Below, one piece after another: positions 1 to 11,438 of a stretch of 64,000 bases of DNA. The stretch lies in the NCBI GenBank assembly GCA_023634235.1, contig JAMKCF010000008.1, forward strand, positions 4,345,001-4,409,000, read 5' to 3'. This DNA comes from Pisaster brevispinus (lineage: Eukaryota; Echinodermata; Asteroidea; Forcipulatida; Asteriidae). The notes under the pieces are model-generated. The model worked only from the letters and a program-made list of their open reading frames with translations, had not been told where the DNA came from and made no database searches. The translations under genes and the position numbers were made by a program. Numbering within the stretch: the first letter of the stretch is position 1; each line of letters starts with the position of its first letter.

Positions 1-223
1 TACTGTCTGATTTTTTTTCAACTTTTGATATAAAGAATGGGGCACATCTCATAACTTATTCAGCTATTATTTTCTAAACTCTTGAATTCATATGGAAATT
101 GTGCCACAAATTATAAAATTTCCCACATTGACCTTCTCTCTCTGCTGACGTAACCGACAGTGGGAGAACATGCCGATGCGGTGAAGGCAGATCCTTCCAA
201 AGTAGCGACAGGGCAGCTGACCT

Positions 224-396
224 GGGCCCAATTTCACGAAGCATGTAAGCACAAAAATGTGCTAAGCATAGACAAATGTTGCTTAGCAGAAATTGGTTAT
301 CAGCCAAAATTCCATAGAACTTACACTGTTTTGACCTGTGCCCCACTCATTTTTTGCTTAGCATAGAAATTTACTAAGCTTTATGAAATTGGGTCC
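224..396. mobile_element. Foldback MITE, family A (GGGCCCAATTTCA termini)
   Basis: The ends are inverted copies: GGGCCCAATTTCACGAAGC at the left and AAGCTTTATGAAATTGGGTC at the right, with internal TGCTTAGCA words in both orientations. TGACCT sits immediately outside both ends, consistent with a target-site duplication. Related copies lie at 38499, 42663-42856, 50283, about 56004-56189 and 61925-62048. It has no coding capacity. The family assignment is from shared termini within this window only. Confidence 0.7.
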
Positions 397-504
397 TGAC
401 CTGGGGGTGCATCGCTTGGGTTTGCTCTGTTTGACCTTGGCAGGCTATCTCTTCCTGCAGTCGCGTTTCTGTTTTCTGGGACTATTCCCTGCAGTGTTGG
501 CGCT

Positions 505-790
505 AGGCGTCCACATTGATGCTGCAGACTGACAGATGCCGCTTTAGGCAGTCCTTGTAGCGAAGCTTTGGTCTTCCTACGCCTCTTTTTCCTCTCTGGA
601 GTTCACTGTAGAAGACTGCCTTGGTAAGCCGAGTGTCTTGCATCCTAACTATGTGGCCGGTCCAAAGTAGCTGTCTTGGTGAGCAATGCCGCAGCGCTTA
701 GCATGCTCGCCAGCACACCTATGGGTTTGTCACTTCGCAGGTTCATCAGACGTCTGCGTTGAGACATCTGCACCCGCTGTAGTCTGCGGA
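505..790 (-). pseudogene. Non-LTR retrotransposon (LINE) C-terminal fragment
   Basis: Translated on the - strand, this stretch contains a [20 protein letters not shown] segment followed by [18 protein letters not shown] and a NVDA end. That pattern (G-H-x-V-R-M, then Y-x-E-L, then G-K-R-x-x-G-R-P-x-x-R-Y-K-D) is the conserved tail found at the C-terminus of many invertebrate LINE reverse transcriptases. No RT core is present, so this is a 5'-truncated 3' end. It is more GC-rich than its surroundings. The clade cannot be assigned from the tail alone. Confidence 0.55.
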
Positions 791-1031
791 TGTGGCCTCG
801 CCATTATTTTGACCTTGCCAGTGTAGTATCTCGCCTGCCAGAAAGCCACTGGAATATAATATAACAAGGTCACTCATTTTGTAAACAAAGGTTACATGGT
901 CTGTACGTATGTCAAAGTAATTGCTTATTGAATTTTTGTATAATCAATCAATGATTATGCCAAGCTCTTTTTTGTTTTTTCTCTGGTTCTTAAAAAGTAT
1001 ATTTTGCTTGATTCCAAAAGTGTTTTCGCAG

Positions 1032-1220
1032 ACTGACTCCAAGGGCCCCTCCCCATCCGGCAGCTTTCATCCGGCCGTGCCGACCGTCAACCGCCTGATG
1101 TCCTCCCGGGTCCGCAACCGATGGTTCCTGGCGCTGACTTTGACTCGCAACCCGACACTGATCCCAATGCGTAAGAAACCCAAAGAGGAAATCTTATCAC
1201 TTTTGGTGCAGGATAATTGA
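1032..1220 (+). CDS. Orphan terminal coding exon, gene unidentified
   Basis: A TGTTTTCGCAG acceptor precedes an open, GC-rich frame of 62 codons ending in TGA at 1218. It begins TDSKGPSPSGSFHPAVPTVN, continues with a basic SSRVRNRWFLALTLTRNP segment and ends in KKPKEEILSLLVQDN. Codon use and GC content are gene-like against an AT-rich background. The upstream 1 kb holds only repeats, so preceding exons would lie outside the window or have been lost. No AATAAA is seen before the tandem array starts at 1478. I do not recognise the protein. A retained terminal exon of a + strand gene is the best reading; a pseudogene fragment is the alternative. Confidence 0.4.
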   Translation, partial: TDSKGPSPSGSFHPAVPTVNRLMSSRVRNRWFLALTLTRNPTLIPMRKKPKEEILSLLVQDN

Positions 1221-1477
1221 TGATTTTCTCCCCCTCAAAAATCACTACACCCCAAAATTCCCCATAGTCGTTATCTTCACCGGACCACTTGGTAATGATT
1301 TAAGGGAAAACAACGTGGCTATAGGTTTCAACCTCAAAATCTTTTTGTTTGTACTTGTTACCATTTTCAATCCCTCGTATGAGGCACCGGGTGTACCGCT
1401 ATTCACATACTATTTATGTACATAAGCATGGCGGTAGAAATAGCAAATGTGTATCTAAAAAGTTAAGCAACATTATG

Positions 1478-3532
1478 CACATGACGTCACTTGAGTAAGG
1501 CGTCCTCGCTTACAGGTCAAAAGGAGGTAGACTGGTCCCCTGTCTTTATCGGCAACGACAAAGACATGGTACTGGTCTAACTAAAGGCCTAATGAGTTCA
1601 TTGGATACAACAATTTCATTGGATAAACGTGCAGTCTATTGGCGTCTACGGCTACGTCTGCGGCCTTGATCGCCGCGTTTACTTGTGTTGAAGTATAGGA
1701 AGTCCTTAGCAATACTCTTAGCAACAGCCTTTTAATTGTTTCATTATCGGTTTACCTCTAAGATGGCGGTAGTATGACGTCATTGCACAAGGTATGTCAA
1801 GCCGCAGCATTTTTCCCATCCATTTTTGCTGTGACATTAACTTGGTTTAAGAGAGTAATAACACAGTAATACGTTGATGTTATTAATTTTCTACTCAGAA
1901 TATGAAATTTGTGTATTCTTATACTCGGATATTGTAGGTAATTAAGGTTAGATTTTATACTTTTTATTTCAATTTTGTTTTTTAAGGCCGTAAGCTAAAT
2001 CCGTTTCACGTCAACATCTGTAACCCTAACCCTATAATGCAAGAAATAGTTGTAATACATAATAATTATGATGGACACTATACACATTATAGAGGGCATC
2101 AGAGTCAGATTCAGTTTTGTGACGCACTCAGTTTTGGTTGATTTTGTATCTGGCTCTCTGGACCCGGTGCACATGACGTCACTTGAGTAAGGCGTCATCG
2201 CTTACAGGTCAAAAGGAGGTAGACTGGTCCCCTGTCTTTATCGGCAATGACAAAGACATGGTACTGGTCTAACTAAAGGCCTAATGAGTTCATTGGATAC
2301 AATAATTTCATTGGATAAACGTGCAGTCCATTGGCGTCTACGGCTACGTCTGCGGCCTTGATCGCCGCGTTATCTTGCGTTGAAGTATAGGAAGTCCTTA
2401 TCAATACTCTTAGCAACAGTCTTTTCATTGTTTCATTATCGGATTTTCCTCTAAGATGGCGGTTCTATGACGTCATTGCACAAGGTCTGTCAAGCAGCAG
2501 CAGTTTTCCCATCCATTTTTGCTGTGACATTAACTTGGTTTAATAGAGTAATAACACAGTAATGCGTTGATGTTATTAATTTTCTACTCAGAATATGAAA
2601 TTTGTGTATTCTTATACTCGGATATTGTAGGTAATTAAGGTTAGATTTTATACTTTTTATTTCAATTTTGTTTTTTAAGGCCGTAAGCTAAATCCGTTTC
2701 ACGTCAACATAATTATGTAACCCTGTAATGCAAGAAATAGTTGTAATAAATATGATGGACAGTTATACTACACATTAAGAGGGCACCAGAGTCAGATTCA
2801 GTTTTGTGACGCACTCAGTTTTGGTTGATTTTGTATCTGGCTTTCTGGACCCAATGCACATGACGCCACTTGAGTAAGGCGTCATCGCTTACAGGTCAAA
2901 AGGAGGTAGACTGGTCCCCTGTCTTTATCGGCAAGGACAAAGACATGGTACTGGTCTAATTAAAGGGCCCAATGAGTTCATTTGATACACTAATTTCATT
3001 GGATAAACGTGCAGTCCATTGGCGTCTACGGCTACGTCTGCGGCCTTGATCGCCGCGTTATCTTGCGTTAAAGTATAGGAAGTCCTTAGCAATACTCTTA
3101 GCAACAGTCTTTTCTTTGTTTCATTATCGGTTTACCTCTAAGATGGCGGTTGTATGACGTCATTGCACAAGGTTTGTCAAGTAGCAGCAGTTTTCCCATC
3201 CATTTTTGCTGTGACATTAACTTGGTTTAATAGAGTAATAACACAGTAATACGTTGATATTGTTATTAATTTTCTACTCAGAATATGAAATTTGTGTATT
3301 CTTATACTCGGATATTGTAGGTAATAAAGGTTAGATTTTATATTTTATATTTCAATTTTGTTTTTTAAGGCCGTAAGCTAAATCCGTTTCACGTCAACAT
3401 CTGTAACCCTGTAATGCAAGAAATAGTTGTAATATTATACTACACATTTAAAGAGGGCACCAGAGTCAGATTCAGTTTTGTGACGCACTCAGTTTTGGTT
3501 GATTTTGTATCTGGCTCTCTGAACCCGATGCA
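1478..3532 (+). repeat. Three tandem copies of a ~690-bp unit rich in CRE and YY1-like words
   Basis: The word ATGACGTCACTTGAG (third copy ATGACGCCACTTGAG) recurs at 1481, 2173 and 2860, and the third copy ends at 3532, giving units of 692, 687 and about 672 bp with high identity. Each unit carries AAGATGGCGG and a second TGACGTCA (1775, 2468, 3155), so five of six CRE palindromes are intact. Each also contains an eroded piece of the GGCTACGGCTACG MITE family seen at 31112 and 56211. Single diverged relatives of the AAGATGGC segment lie near 60405 and 61770. No coding capacity. Confidence 0.9.
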
Positions 3533-3860
3533 GTTCGCCAATCAGGGAAACCGCACTTGTAGAGATATAGTTTATCGTAACTGTTTTTGGATAAGTTATA
3601 TTGCTCACTTAGAACGAGTTTGCTGTGATGATTCAGCTATAAGATGATGCACTTTTATTTGCTGTCAGCATTTAACACAAAATTCGATTTGAACTTATTT
3701 AAAGTAAATAGTAATATTAACTTTCCATTGTATTAATGTAAATAACTTTGTAACTTTGAATTGTCAGGGTTCAATTTCTAAGGGGGGGGGGTATGTTGTG
3801 GAGCCCCTTTAGTAGTTTTGGAAAGTAAACCCGCTACGGCCTTATTGTAATAGCCCTACA
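3533..3860 (+). mobile_element. Possible 3' end of an LTR retrotransposon (polypurine tract plus LTR start)
   Basis: An AT-rich lead-in ends in a purine/poly-G tract (AAGGGGGGGGGG, 3780-3791) followed at once by TATGTTGTGGAGCCCC. A G-rich polypurine tract abutting TGTTGTGG is the usual junction between the internal region and the 3' LTR of some Gypsy and BEL elements. No second LTR, integrase or RT is visible, and the far LTR end cannot be placed. A chance poly-G tract is the alternative; this genome has several. Confidence 0.25.
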
Positions 3861-5212
3861 TAAAAACACCCTTGTGCCCATTGGTCTCATGCATTCATTT
3901 CCTATGTTCACTGATTTTCCAAGGTTGAAGAAACCTTTAAGATGAACCAGAATTAAGTTTCCCAACATGAGATTTATTTCCATCTTCCTTTAGTTTAGCT
4001 TCTTTTAAAGTGCAACATAACGCTCTTTTACTGTTAGAAGTCTTTAAGCAAAATTACGAAGGTCTAAATATATTTAAACTTAAGTAAGTTTTCGGGTACA
4101 AATTCCACCATTTTGTTTTGGGATGATTACCAAACGATGACCCTACCTTTAAACAAAAGAAAATGATTTGCAAAAATGATATGTTTATGCTGGAAATTAT
4201 CTTATTACCCTGCGTGACCCCATCAAAAAATGTATACACGCTTAAGCCATCGGACTGCAGTCAACAGTCCGTTTGTATTTGCGTGTAAATTTGTTTTGTG
4301 GAGAACCCAATCACTTCCAAATGGCCCAAAACCTTTAGATTTTGACTAACACCTCTTTGTGTTGACCAAAGGTGGCCATAATCCCGTAATTGGTTTTGAA
4401 TGGTCTCTCTGAAACACCATCCTACAAAATCATCCAAATAAACAACCAGGGCAGTGCTCTGAGCCCTGAACAAGTCTATAGAGAAGCCATCTGAAAACCA
4501 TATGGTTCAATTCACTTAGCAGTGTCCATTAGCCCCAAATGATAAATAATTGCTCTACAATTCCTATGGGAATTCCGGGAGAGCTGGTCATTGATAGATT
4601 TTTGTGTGTGAAAGAGACCCCGGATGGGAACAATACTTTTCCCATGCTATTTGGCTAGGTGTAGATGAGGAACTTGGATTTTTTTAGATAAAAAAAAAAA
4701 AAATGGCGGAGTACTGATTATTTATTTAAAAACGGACTGTTGATTGCAGTACAATGGCTTCACGGAGTGTTTTAAAGGGCGAAAATTCATGCACCAGACT
4801 AGTTATCATTATTTGTAGGCCCTCAATTTGTTTTGACTAACATTTTTTGTTTGTGTCATGCAATTTTATAGATTGCTAAGTGATGACAACCTGTGGATTC
4901 TTTGCTTCAAATTTTGAGGAGACTTCGATAAATTTCCGTTTTAAAGTTGGTCCTTTATAAAAGCCAGTTTGGGAAAAAGCACGTTTTCGGGGGTGTCACT
5001 TTCTGGATGGGGTATAGTAAATAGCAAAAATTCCAAACGGGGCTGACTTGCCAAAAATTGAAAAGAAATCCGAAGTTTTATTGTCCAAAAACATATTTAA
5101 TTGGATTTCAAGAGGCTGAGAGACTTTAAAGTATTTTTTGAGTAGGCCCTATTTGAATATCAGCATTTAGCACTGACTATGGGAGTTTATTTAGTGCCGG
5201 TGTCCCAGGGAT
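3861..5212. other. No gene seen
   Basis: AT-rich sequence with short chance ORFs and no splice-flanked coding stretch. A GACTGCAGTCAACAGTCCGT word near 4254 and its complement near 4732 (ACGGACTGTTGATTGCAGT) mark a possible foldback pair about 480 bp across. Confidence 0.4.
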
Positions 5213-5349
5213 TTCTGTCCGCCGGAGATTCGGTCCCCCATATGGGAAATTAACATGGGCTGAAAGAGGATGATTCAAAAGAGGGCGCTATCAGAAGAAG
5301 TTTGTACACAGTTTGCCGTATGGGGGACCGAATCTCCGGGGGGACAGAA
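5213..5349. mobile_element. Foldback MITE, family C (CCGGAGATTCGGTCCCCC)
   Basis: Left end TTCTGTCCGCCGGAGATTCG with GTCCCCCATATGG; right end is its complement (CCGTATGGGGGACCGAATCT, then CCGGGGGGACAGAA). The arms are about 33 bp. The centre carries GAGGGCGCTATCAGAAGAAG. A second copy interrupts the DIRS-like recombinase at 26072-26207, and a partial one starts near 29187. Confidence 0.75.
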
Positions 5350-7710
5350 TCTCCTGCCACACGTCCGGTGCATGCACCCGTAACAAATTCCCAATGTAAC
5401 CAATTCGAGTCTGCTATTTTAAAACAATTCTGAAATTGCAGTGAGGGCAATAATGTTGGTATCTCAATATAAAAAGCACTGAGTGGCCAATGATGAGAAA
5501 CAGTTAATGGTTTTGAAAAAAGAGAGAGATTAAAACTTTACAGCAAGATAAAAATAAGACAGTTCATGCGTTACAAGAGAGGGTGCCCTCACTTTGCATC
5601 ATTTGCTGCACATGCGTAGTGAGTACATGCATATAAACAAACATTGAGCTGTCAGTGTTAATGTCGTCTGCATACGACGTGTTGTGTGTCCTCAAATTGA
5701 AATGTAAACTCTGGTAAGTACGGATTTTTGCTTTCAGTTTTTACATTGTAATGAATGGAAAGGGCGTATAGGTCATTTGACGTGTATATGTTCAAATTTT
5801 CTAAAAAGGACAGCTTTTGGCAGCAAGTTTTGTTGTGACTAGTCCGGTTACTGTGGTACTGTCTGTAGTCGTTTAGTGTTGACATCCGCCATCCCTCCCG
5901 TCTCCACAGCGGAGAGAGACAGACAGAGCGTCCGACGTACGTTGACAGAGTCTGAGGGAGGTAGACATGCCACTTACATAGTACTAGTGTATTCGTTGCT
6001 GTTTGTGGTGTTTACTGCAGTCCTGATGCACACTAGCTTTATTATCACGAGTTTCTTTGAAGTCTCTGGTTGTTGTGCCATGAACAAACTCACACTCAAA
6101 CTTTTCGCTTGAGTCATCTAGACAGTCCAGAGATATACATGTAGATCAAGCAATGTGACACTGCTGCTGACAGTGACACTGACAGTGATGATTGTGTGTA
6201 TATTGTGTATACAACTACAATGACCATACTGTAGTCCCGACTAGTTTTGTCACTACCCCATGTGCAAGCTCATTCAGTGTTTTTGTCGTTGACCAGTTCT
6301 ACAACAACCATATCTCAAGCCCATCGCTACGAAATGAAATGACACACAATTTAAGACATAATGACCATATACAGTCATCGTTCACATGATTTAAATAGTT
6401 GCTATCCATTATGTCATCAGCTGATGAGAGTGATGGATACTTTCTAGGGAATTCCTGTGAGCAATGGATTTATGGCTTGACCTTTAACAAATGCTACAAT
6501 AAGCAAAACATTACCCCCCCAAAAAAAAAAAAAACCAAAAAACCACTGTCAACTTTTGAAATTGTACTAGAGAGCAAACAAACCTGGTAATAAACCATTA
6601 AATTTCATTTTACAAATATACAAGTAATTATAGGCATTTCAAATGGATAATGTTCAATAATAATTTATGAGACATACAAACAAAGCAAAAGCGTCCTAAA
6701 GAGTTAGGTTGCAACATGAAAGTAAATCATAACTTGTAACTCATAGTCACAAAGGTGAAAGATGAAAAGAGGAGAAGCTACTCTAGATAATTAAAGAAAA
6801 GAAGTTGATCATAAAAATTCTTAAAACAACCCAAAAAATTACTTTGATCTTTGTTTTCATCAATTATTCCAAAGAAGAGGTCAATTGAAAAACACAAGAC
6901 CACCGGACTTGTCCAGTCATATGATTACTGGCCTGACACTAAAACCACTGGCCTCGAGAGCTGGCAGTCCAGTGTAAAATTCGAGCACTATCAGAGAATA
7001 CATGTAGGTGGTGCATGCAAATGGTGAAAAATGTGCATTTATTATTATTTTTATAAAAATATTTTTTAGGACAGTTGATTTCAACTGACACATCTAATGC
7101 CACAGTAGTATTTGAAAAGTCCCAAATTAATAATAATTTTAAAGATGCATGGCCAGACTTTCAACAAAAGAATTTAACAAAAAAATTCTCTGAACAAATT
7201 TTTTACAGATGTTGCTTTTTCTAAATGAAAAGCTTGCAAAGCTTTTGCATATGCCACGGACAATGCACAATATGGAAAGTATTATTGTTTGTGCATGACT
7301 GATGGACAAGAGACAACGTCGTGATCCCAACAACTAATTTTTAGGTTATAATTTACTACCACTTATCAATTGCATTTATTTTCGTGCTCTACCTTTAATG
7401 ACCGCTCATAACTTTCTCAATTGGATAAAAATAGCTGTTATAAATTTTGGGGTCAGATCAACGTGAAATTGGACCTGGCAACTTTAAGATCTGATTGACA
7501 GATTATTGTATTAGGAAACTTCCTTTTGTGTTTGGAAACTTTAATTTTGTCCTACTGTATGAAAGTTTTCATAGAATTAGATGGTTGGATAAAATTGGGT
7601 TAAGAACCCAGTGAAACCACAGGTGCATTCAATGCGTAATAAGTACTGCAACAGCCTGTATTGAGATTTCCTTTATTTTTATACCTTTTTTTTTACATAC
7701 TATTTTCTAG
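5350..7710. other. No firm gene; two weak first-exon candidates
   Basis: A GC-richer patch at about 5850-5960 carries, on the - strand, GGGATGGCGGATGTCAAC, which resembles a start-codon context, but the frame stops after 14 codons unless a weak GTAACC donor is used. On the + strand, ATG at 6411 opens SSADESDGYFLGNSCEQWIY, which is coding-like but runs into a poly-A stretch. Neither has supporting exons nearby. The rest is AT-rich with a poly-C/poly-A tract near 6516. Confidence 0.2.
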
Positions 7711-7786
7711 TGTTGAAAGTTTCTACAGAGTGATTCAACGAATGAAGATCATCAGCTTAAACTTCACTCATTCTTTTAAAGTTCTG
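7711..7786 (+). CDS. Coding-like internal exon (exon A of a decayed gene)
   Basis: A TATTTTCTAG acceptor and a GTGAGT donor bracket 76 bases. With one leading base the frame reads VESFYRVIQRMKIISLNFTH then SFKVL and ends in phase 0. The signals are good and the peptide is coding-like. The next exon-like segment, 8431-8602, follows in phase but breaks its frame internally. I do not recognise the protein. It may be the surviving part of a gene whose following exon has decayed. Confidence 0.4.
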
Positions 7787-7914
7787 GTGAGTGAAATTCA
7801 ATATCTAGGCCTCATATCTATAACATGCTACACTTTTTTAACCCCAGTCTTTGATCAAATCTGAACATCCTTCTTTGCTCTTATGAGCCTTGGCAGTTCA
7901 CACCATATATGCCT

Positions 7915-8270
7915 CTTATTTCTACCGCCCGGGATCTACCCCCTATATAACCCATTTCAAGTACCATTCTTGATCCCAAACACCCATCCCCACTTTGCTG
8001 CCACTATGGATCCTCCCCCAACCCCTATTAATACTGCCATACTGTGTCAAGCAAAAACATGCACCCCAGTTTGCTGTCACACGGGATCCTCCCCCAACAC
8101 GTTACCCCTTTTATTGTGCCATGTACATTGTCAATCCCTTTACACCAATACATGTATACATCTCCCCCATTTATCCAAACTTATCTCATGTATCTGCCAT
8201 CTTGACATGCCCGCTTACCCCTCTGGATCCTATCAATAATGGTCTTCCTCCTTATCAGCACTGCCCCCCC
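7915..8270 (+). repeat. Minisatellite, short array (~80-bp unit)
   Basis: Diverged copies of the unit CACCCC-ACTTTGCTGTCAC-GGATCCTCCCCCAAC that dominates 8840-10560. It sits just upstream of exon B copy 1, as the long array sits upstream of copy 2. Confidence 0.75.
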
Positions 8271-8430
8271 CCCCACTTAGCTTCCTGAGGTCGAAGTTGT
8301 AAATAGTGCTGAATGCAGGACATGCCTGATGTGGTTTTGAATATTCATCACAACCCAAAGACTGTTATAAATGCTGTTGGTCCTTTGGATGGAATAATTT
8401 TATGTTTTCTTCTTTGGGTTTAAATTGCAG

Positions 8431-8602
8431 CACATTCAAGATGGTCTGACAATTAAACGCCTCAGTTCTAATGAGAGATGCTCAAGCCCGGCTGAAGAGA
8501 ACACTTGGCTTCCAACTTAACCATGATTTCAACTACGTCATCTTCTCTCTGTATCAAGCAAACTCAAACTCCATAACTTACAGCATTCTGGGATACATTG
8601 AG
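8431..8602 (+). pseudogene. Exon B copy 1, frame broken by a probable 2-bp loss
   Basis: Flanked by TTAAATTGCAG and GTAGGC. Starting in the phase given by exon A it reads HIQDGLTIKRLSSNE; from about base 8485 a different frame takes over and reads MRDAQARLKRTLGFQLNHDF, NYVIFSLYQANSNSITYSIL and GYIE up to the donor. Both halves look like real protein, so loss of two bases in the GAGAGAT run is the simplest explanation. The same junction is present in copy 2 at 10867, so the break predates the duplication. No recognised domain. Confidence 0.4.
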
Positions 8603-8839
8603 GTAGGCTTGTTACATTAATAATACACATTGAAAAAGGGCTGTTTTTATAACATATACAGGACATCATCGTCCCCACTGCCAGTCCTCATATGATTCTT
8701 TAAAACCACCTCAATTACTGTGCTTAAGCGTACAGTATATGTATGCCAAGAAGATTGTTACCAAGTACAAAAGTGAAAAGTGTTAATAGTGTGTCATATA
8801 TAAAGGGACTGTTTCTACCACGCTGGATATACCTTTAAG
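8603..8839. repeat. Downstream flank shared with 11033-11220
   Basis: This intron-like stretch matches 11033-11220 (shared words include GTAGGCTTGTTAC and CAGGACATCAT). Together with the exon it defines a duplicated block of roughly 520 bp: about 8281-8800 and 10705-11220. Confidence 0.7.
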
Positions 8840-10560
8840 TATACCCCATGTCTACCATCCTTGATCCCAAAGACCTGTCCCCACTTCTAGTACCGTACTG
8901 TATCAATCCCAAGGATGCACCCCACTTTGCTGTCAATCTAGATCCTCCCCAACATGTTGCCCCTTACAATCTATTGCATAACTGTATCAATCCCAAGGAT
9001 GCACCCCACATGGCTGTCACTCTAGATCCTCCCCAACATGTTACCCCTTAAGCTCTATTGGAACTGTATCAATCCCAATCATGCAGCCCACTTTACTATC
9101 CTTCTGGATCCTCCTCCAACATACTACCTAGGTTGCCATACCATTTCAATCCCAAGGATGCACCCCACTTTGCTGTCACTCTGGATCCTCCCCCAAAATG
9201 TTACCCCTTCTACTGCCTGACTGTATAACTCCCAAACAAACACCCCTCTTTGCTTTCACCCTAGATCCCCCAACATGTTACACCTTAAGTTCTGTTGCAT
9301 AACTGTATCAATTCAAAGGATGCACCCCATTTTGCTATCATTCCAGATCCTCCCCCTAAATGTTACCTCTTCTAGTTCTAGTGCTATAGGCCTACAGTAT
9401 AAATCCCAAACTTGTACTCCACTTTGCTATCATTCTGGATCCTCCCCAACATGTTACCCCTTCTAAGTTCTAGTACAGTTGTACCATACTGTATCAATCC
9501 CAAGGATACACCCCATTTTGCTGTCACTCTGGATCCTCCCCCAACATGTTATACCTTAGGTTCTACTGCCCAGCTGTACAACTCCCAAACATTCACCCCA
9601 CTTTGCTGTCACTCTGGATCCTCCCCCAAAATGTTACCCCTTCTACTGCCCAACTTTATAACCCCCAAACAAACGCCCCACTTTGCTGTCACTCTGGATC
9701 CTCCCCAAAATGTTACCCCTTCTACTGCCCTACCTTATAACTCCCAAACTAACACCCCACTTTGCTGTCACTCTGGATCCCCCAACATGTTACACCATAA
9801 GTTCTATTGCATAACTTTTATAAATCCCAAACATACACCCCACTTTGCTATCATTCCAGATCCTCCCCACATGTAACCCCTTCCAGTGCCGTAAGCCTAC
9901 TGAATCAACTCCAAACATGCATCCCACTTATCTATCACTCTAGATCCTCCCCATTATACCCCTTAAGTTCTATCTGTCAATCCCAAACATACACCCCACT
10001 TTGCTATCTTTCTGGATCCTCCCCCACATGTTACCTCTTTCTGTGCCATATTGTCCCAAACATACACCCCACTTTGCTGTCACTCTAGATCCTCCCCAAC
10101 ATGTTACCCCTTAAGTTCTAATGCATAACTGTATCAATCCCAAGGATGCACCCCACTTTACTGTCACTCTGGGTCCTCCCCCAAAATGTTACCCCTTCTA
10201 CTGCCCAACTGTATAACTCCCAAACATACACCCCACTTTACTGTCACTCTAGATCCTCCCCCAACATGTTACCCTTTAAGTTCTGTTGCATAACTGTATA
10301 ATTCTCAAACATACTCTCCACTTTGCTATCATTCTAGATCATCCCCTAGCATGTTACAATAGTGCAATACCGCATCAATCCCAAACTTGCGTCCTTCTTT
10401 GCTGTCACTCTGGACCCACCCCCAGCATGTTTTCCCTTCTAGTGCATACTGTATCAATCCCAAACATGCACCCTAGTTTGCTGTCACTCGGGTTCCTACC
10501 TACCCGAATATGTTACCCCTGTTAGAGTGCCATGTACATTGTCAATCCCTTCACACCAAT
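8840..10560 (+). repeat. Minisatellite, long array (~80-bp unit, about 20 copies)
   Basis: The unit runs TGTATCAATCCCAAGGATGC, ACCCCACTTTGCTGTCACTC, TGGATCCTCCCCCAACATGT, TACCCCTTCTAGTGCC, with spacing mostly 78-100 bp and a GGATCC in most copies. Proline- and serine-rich ORFs crossing it are repeat artefacts. The array lies in the intron-like space between the two copies of exon B. Confidence 0.92.
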
Positions 10561-10866
10561 ATACATGTCTCCCCCATTCCCCGAACTGTATCTTACAAAT
10601 CTGCCATCTTGACATGCCCTCTTGCCCTTCTGGAACCGATCGGTATTTATCTGTCTTCTTCCTTATCAGTCTCCCCCCCCCCCCCAATCTTACAGTCTTG
10701 CACTTAGTTTCCTGGGGTTGAAATTGTAGATAGAGCTGCGGAATGCAGGATGTGCCTGATGTGGTTTTAAATATTCATCACAACCCAAAGACAGTAATAC
10801 AAAGATGTTGGTACTTGGCTTGATTTATTTTATGTGTAACCTTCTTTGGGTTTTATTATATTGCAG

Positions 10867-11032
10867 GACATTCAAGATGATCTGACAATTAAACGCCTCA
10901 GTTCTAATGAGAGATGCTCAGCTGAAGAGAACACTTGGCTTCCCATCTTAACCATGAATTCAACTACTCCATCTTCTCTCTGCATCAACCAACCTCAACT
11001 CCATAACATATAGACTTTTGGGATATATTGAG
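10867..11032 (+). pseudogene. Exon B copy 2 (degenerate duplicate)
   Basis: Same acceptor (TTGCAG) and donor (GTAGGC) as copy 1, about 2435 bp downstream. It has lost six bases within the DAQARLK codons and gained and later lost single bases (near 10945 and 11000), which destroys the second half of the reading frame. It is clearly the more decayed copy. The upstream flank (10705-10866) matches 8281-8430. Confidence 0.5.
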
Positions 11033-11388
11033 GTAGGCTTGTTACGTTAACAATACACATTGTAAAAGGGCCTTTTTACACCACACATACAGGACATCAT
11101 TGTTATCACTGCTAGTCCTCACAATATTTTTTTAAACCTCATGCTTCAACGACTGTGTTTACGCTTACAGTAAAGGTATGCTAAGAAGTTTTTACAAAAA
11201 CAAAAAAGTGAAAACCGTATAATGTAAACAGGCCTTTACCGATAGACCCCTAGCACAACGCGCAGTGCACTCACACGCGCCTATCCTGTCTGCCATATTG
11301 GGAGTCCAAATCGTGCACAAACATGCACAAAAGATTTTACTCCCAAAATTATGGAATGGTAGACACGCATTGTTCGTAGGTGCTTTCT

Positions 11389-11438
11389 GCATTGTGCAAG
11401 GGGGTCTATAGAACTCAATAGACCCCCTTGCATAATGC
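11389..11438. repeat. Short palindrome of two MITE ends head to head
   Basis: GCATTGTGCAAGGGGGTCTA and TAGACCCCCTTGCATAATGC flank the spacer GAACTCA region. A related TAGACCCCTAGCACAACGCG lies at 11243 and TAGACCCCTTGCATA at 58780, so the arm belongs to a dispersed family. Confidence 0.6.

Noticed and set aside
6420..6450. CTGATGAGAGTGATGG as a hammerhead core
   Set aside because: No paired stem II and no GAAA box.
8848..10088. Overlapping proline/serine/cysteine-rich ORFs up to 154 codons
   Set aside because: They follow the ~80-bp minisatellite and shift frame with each unit; no start, splice or domain support.
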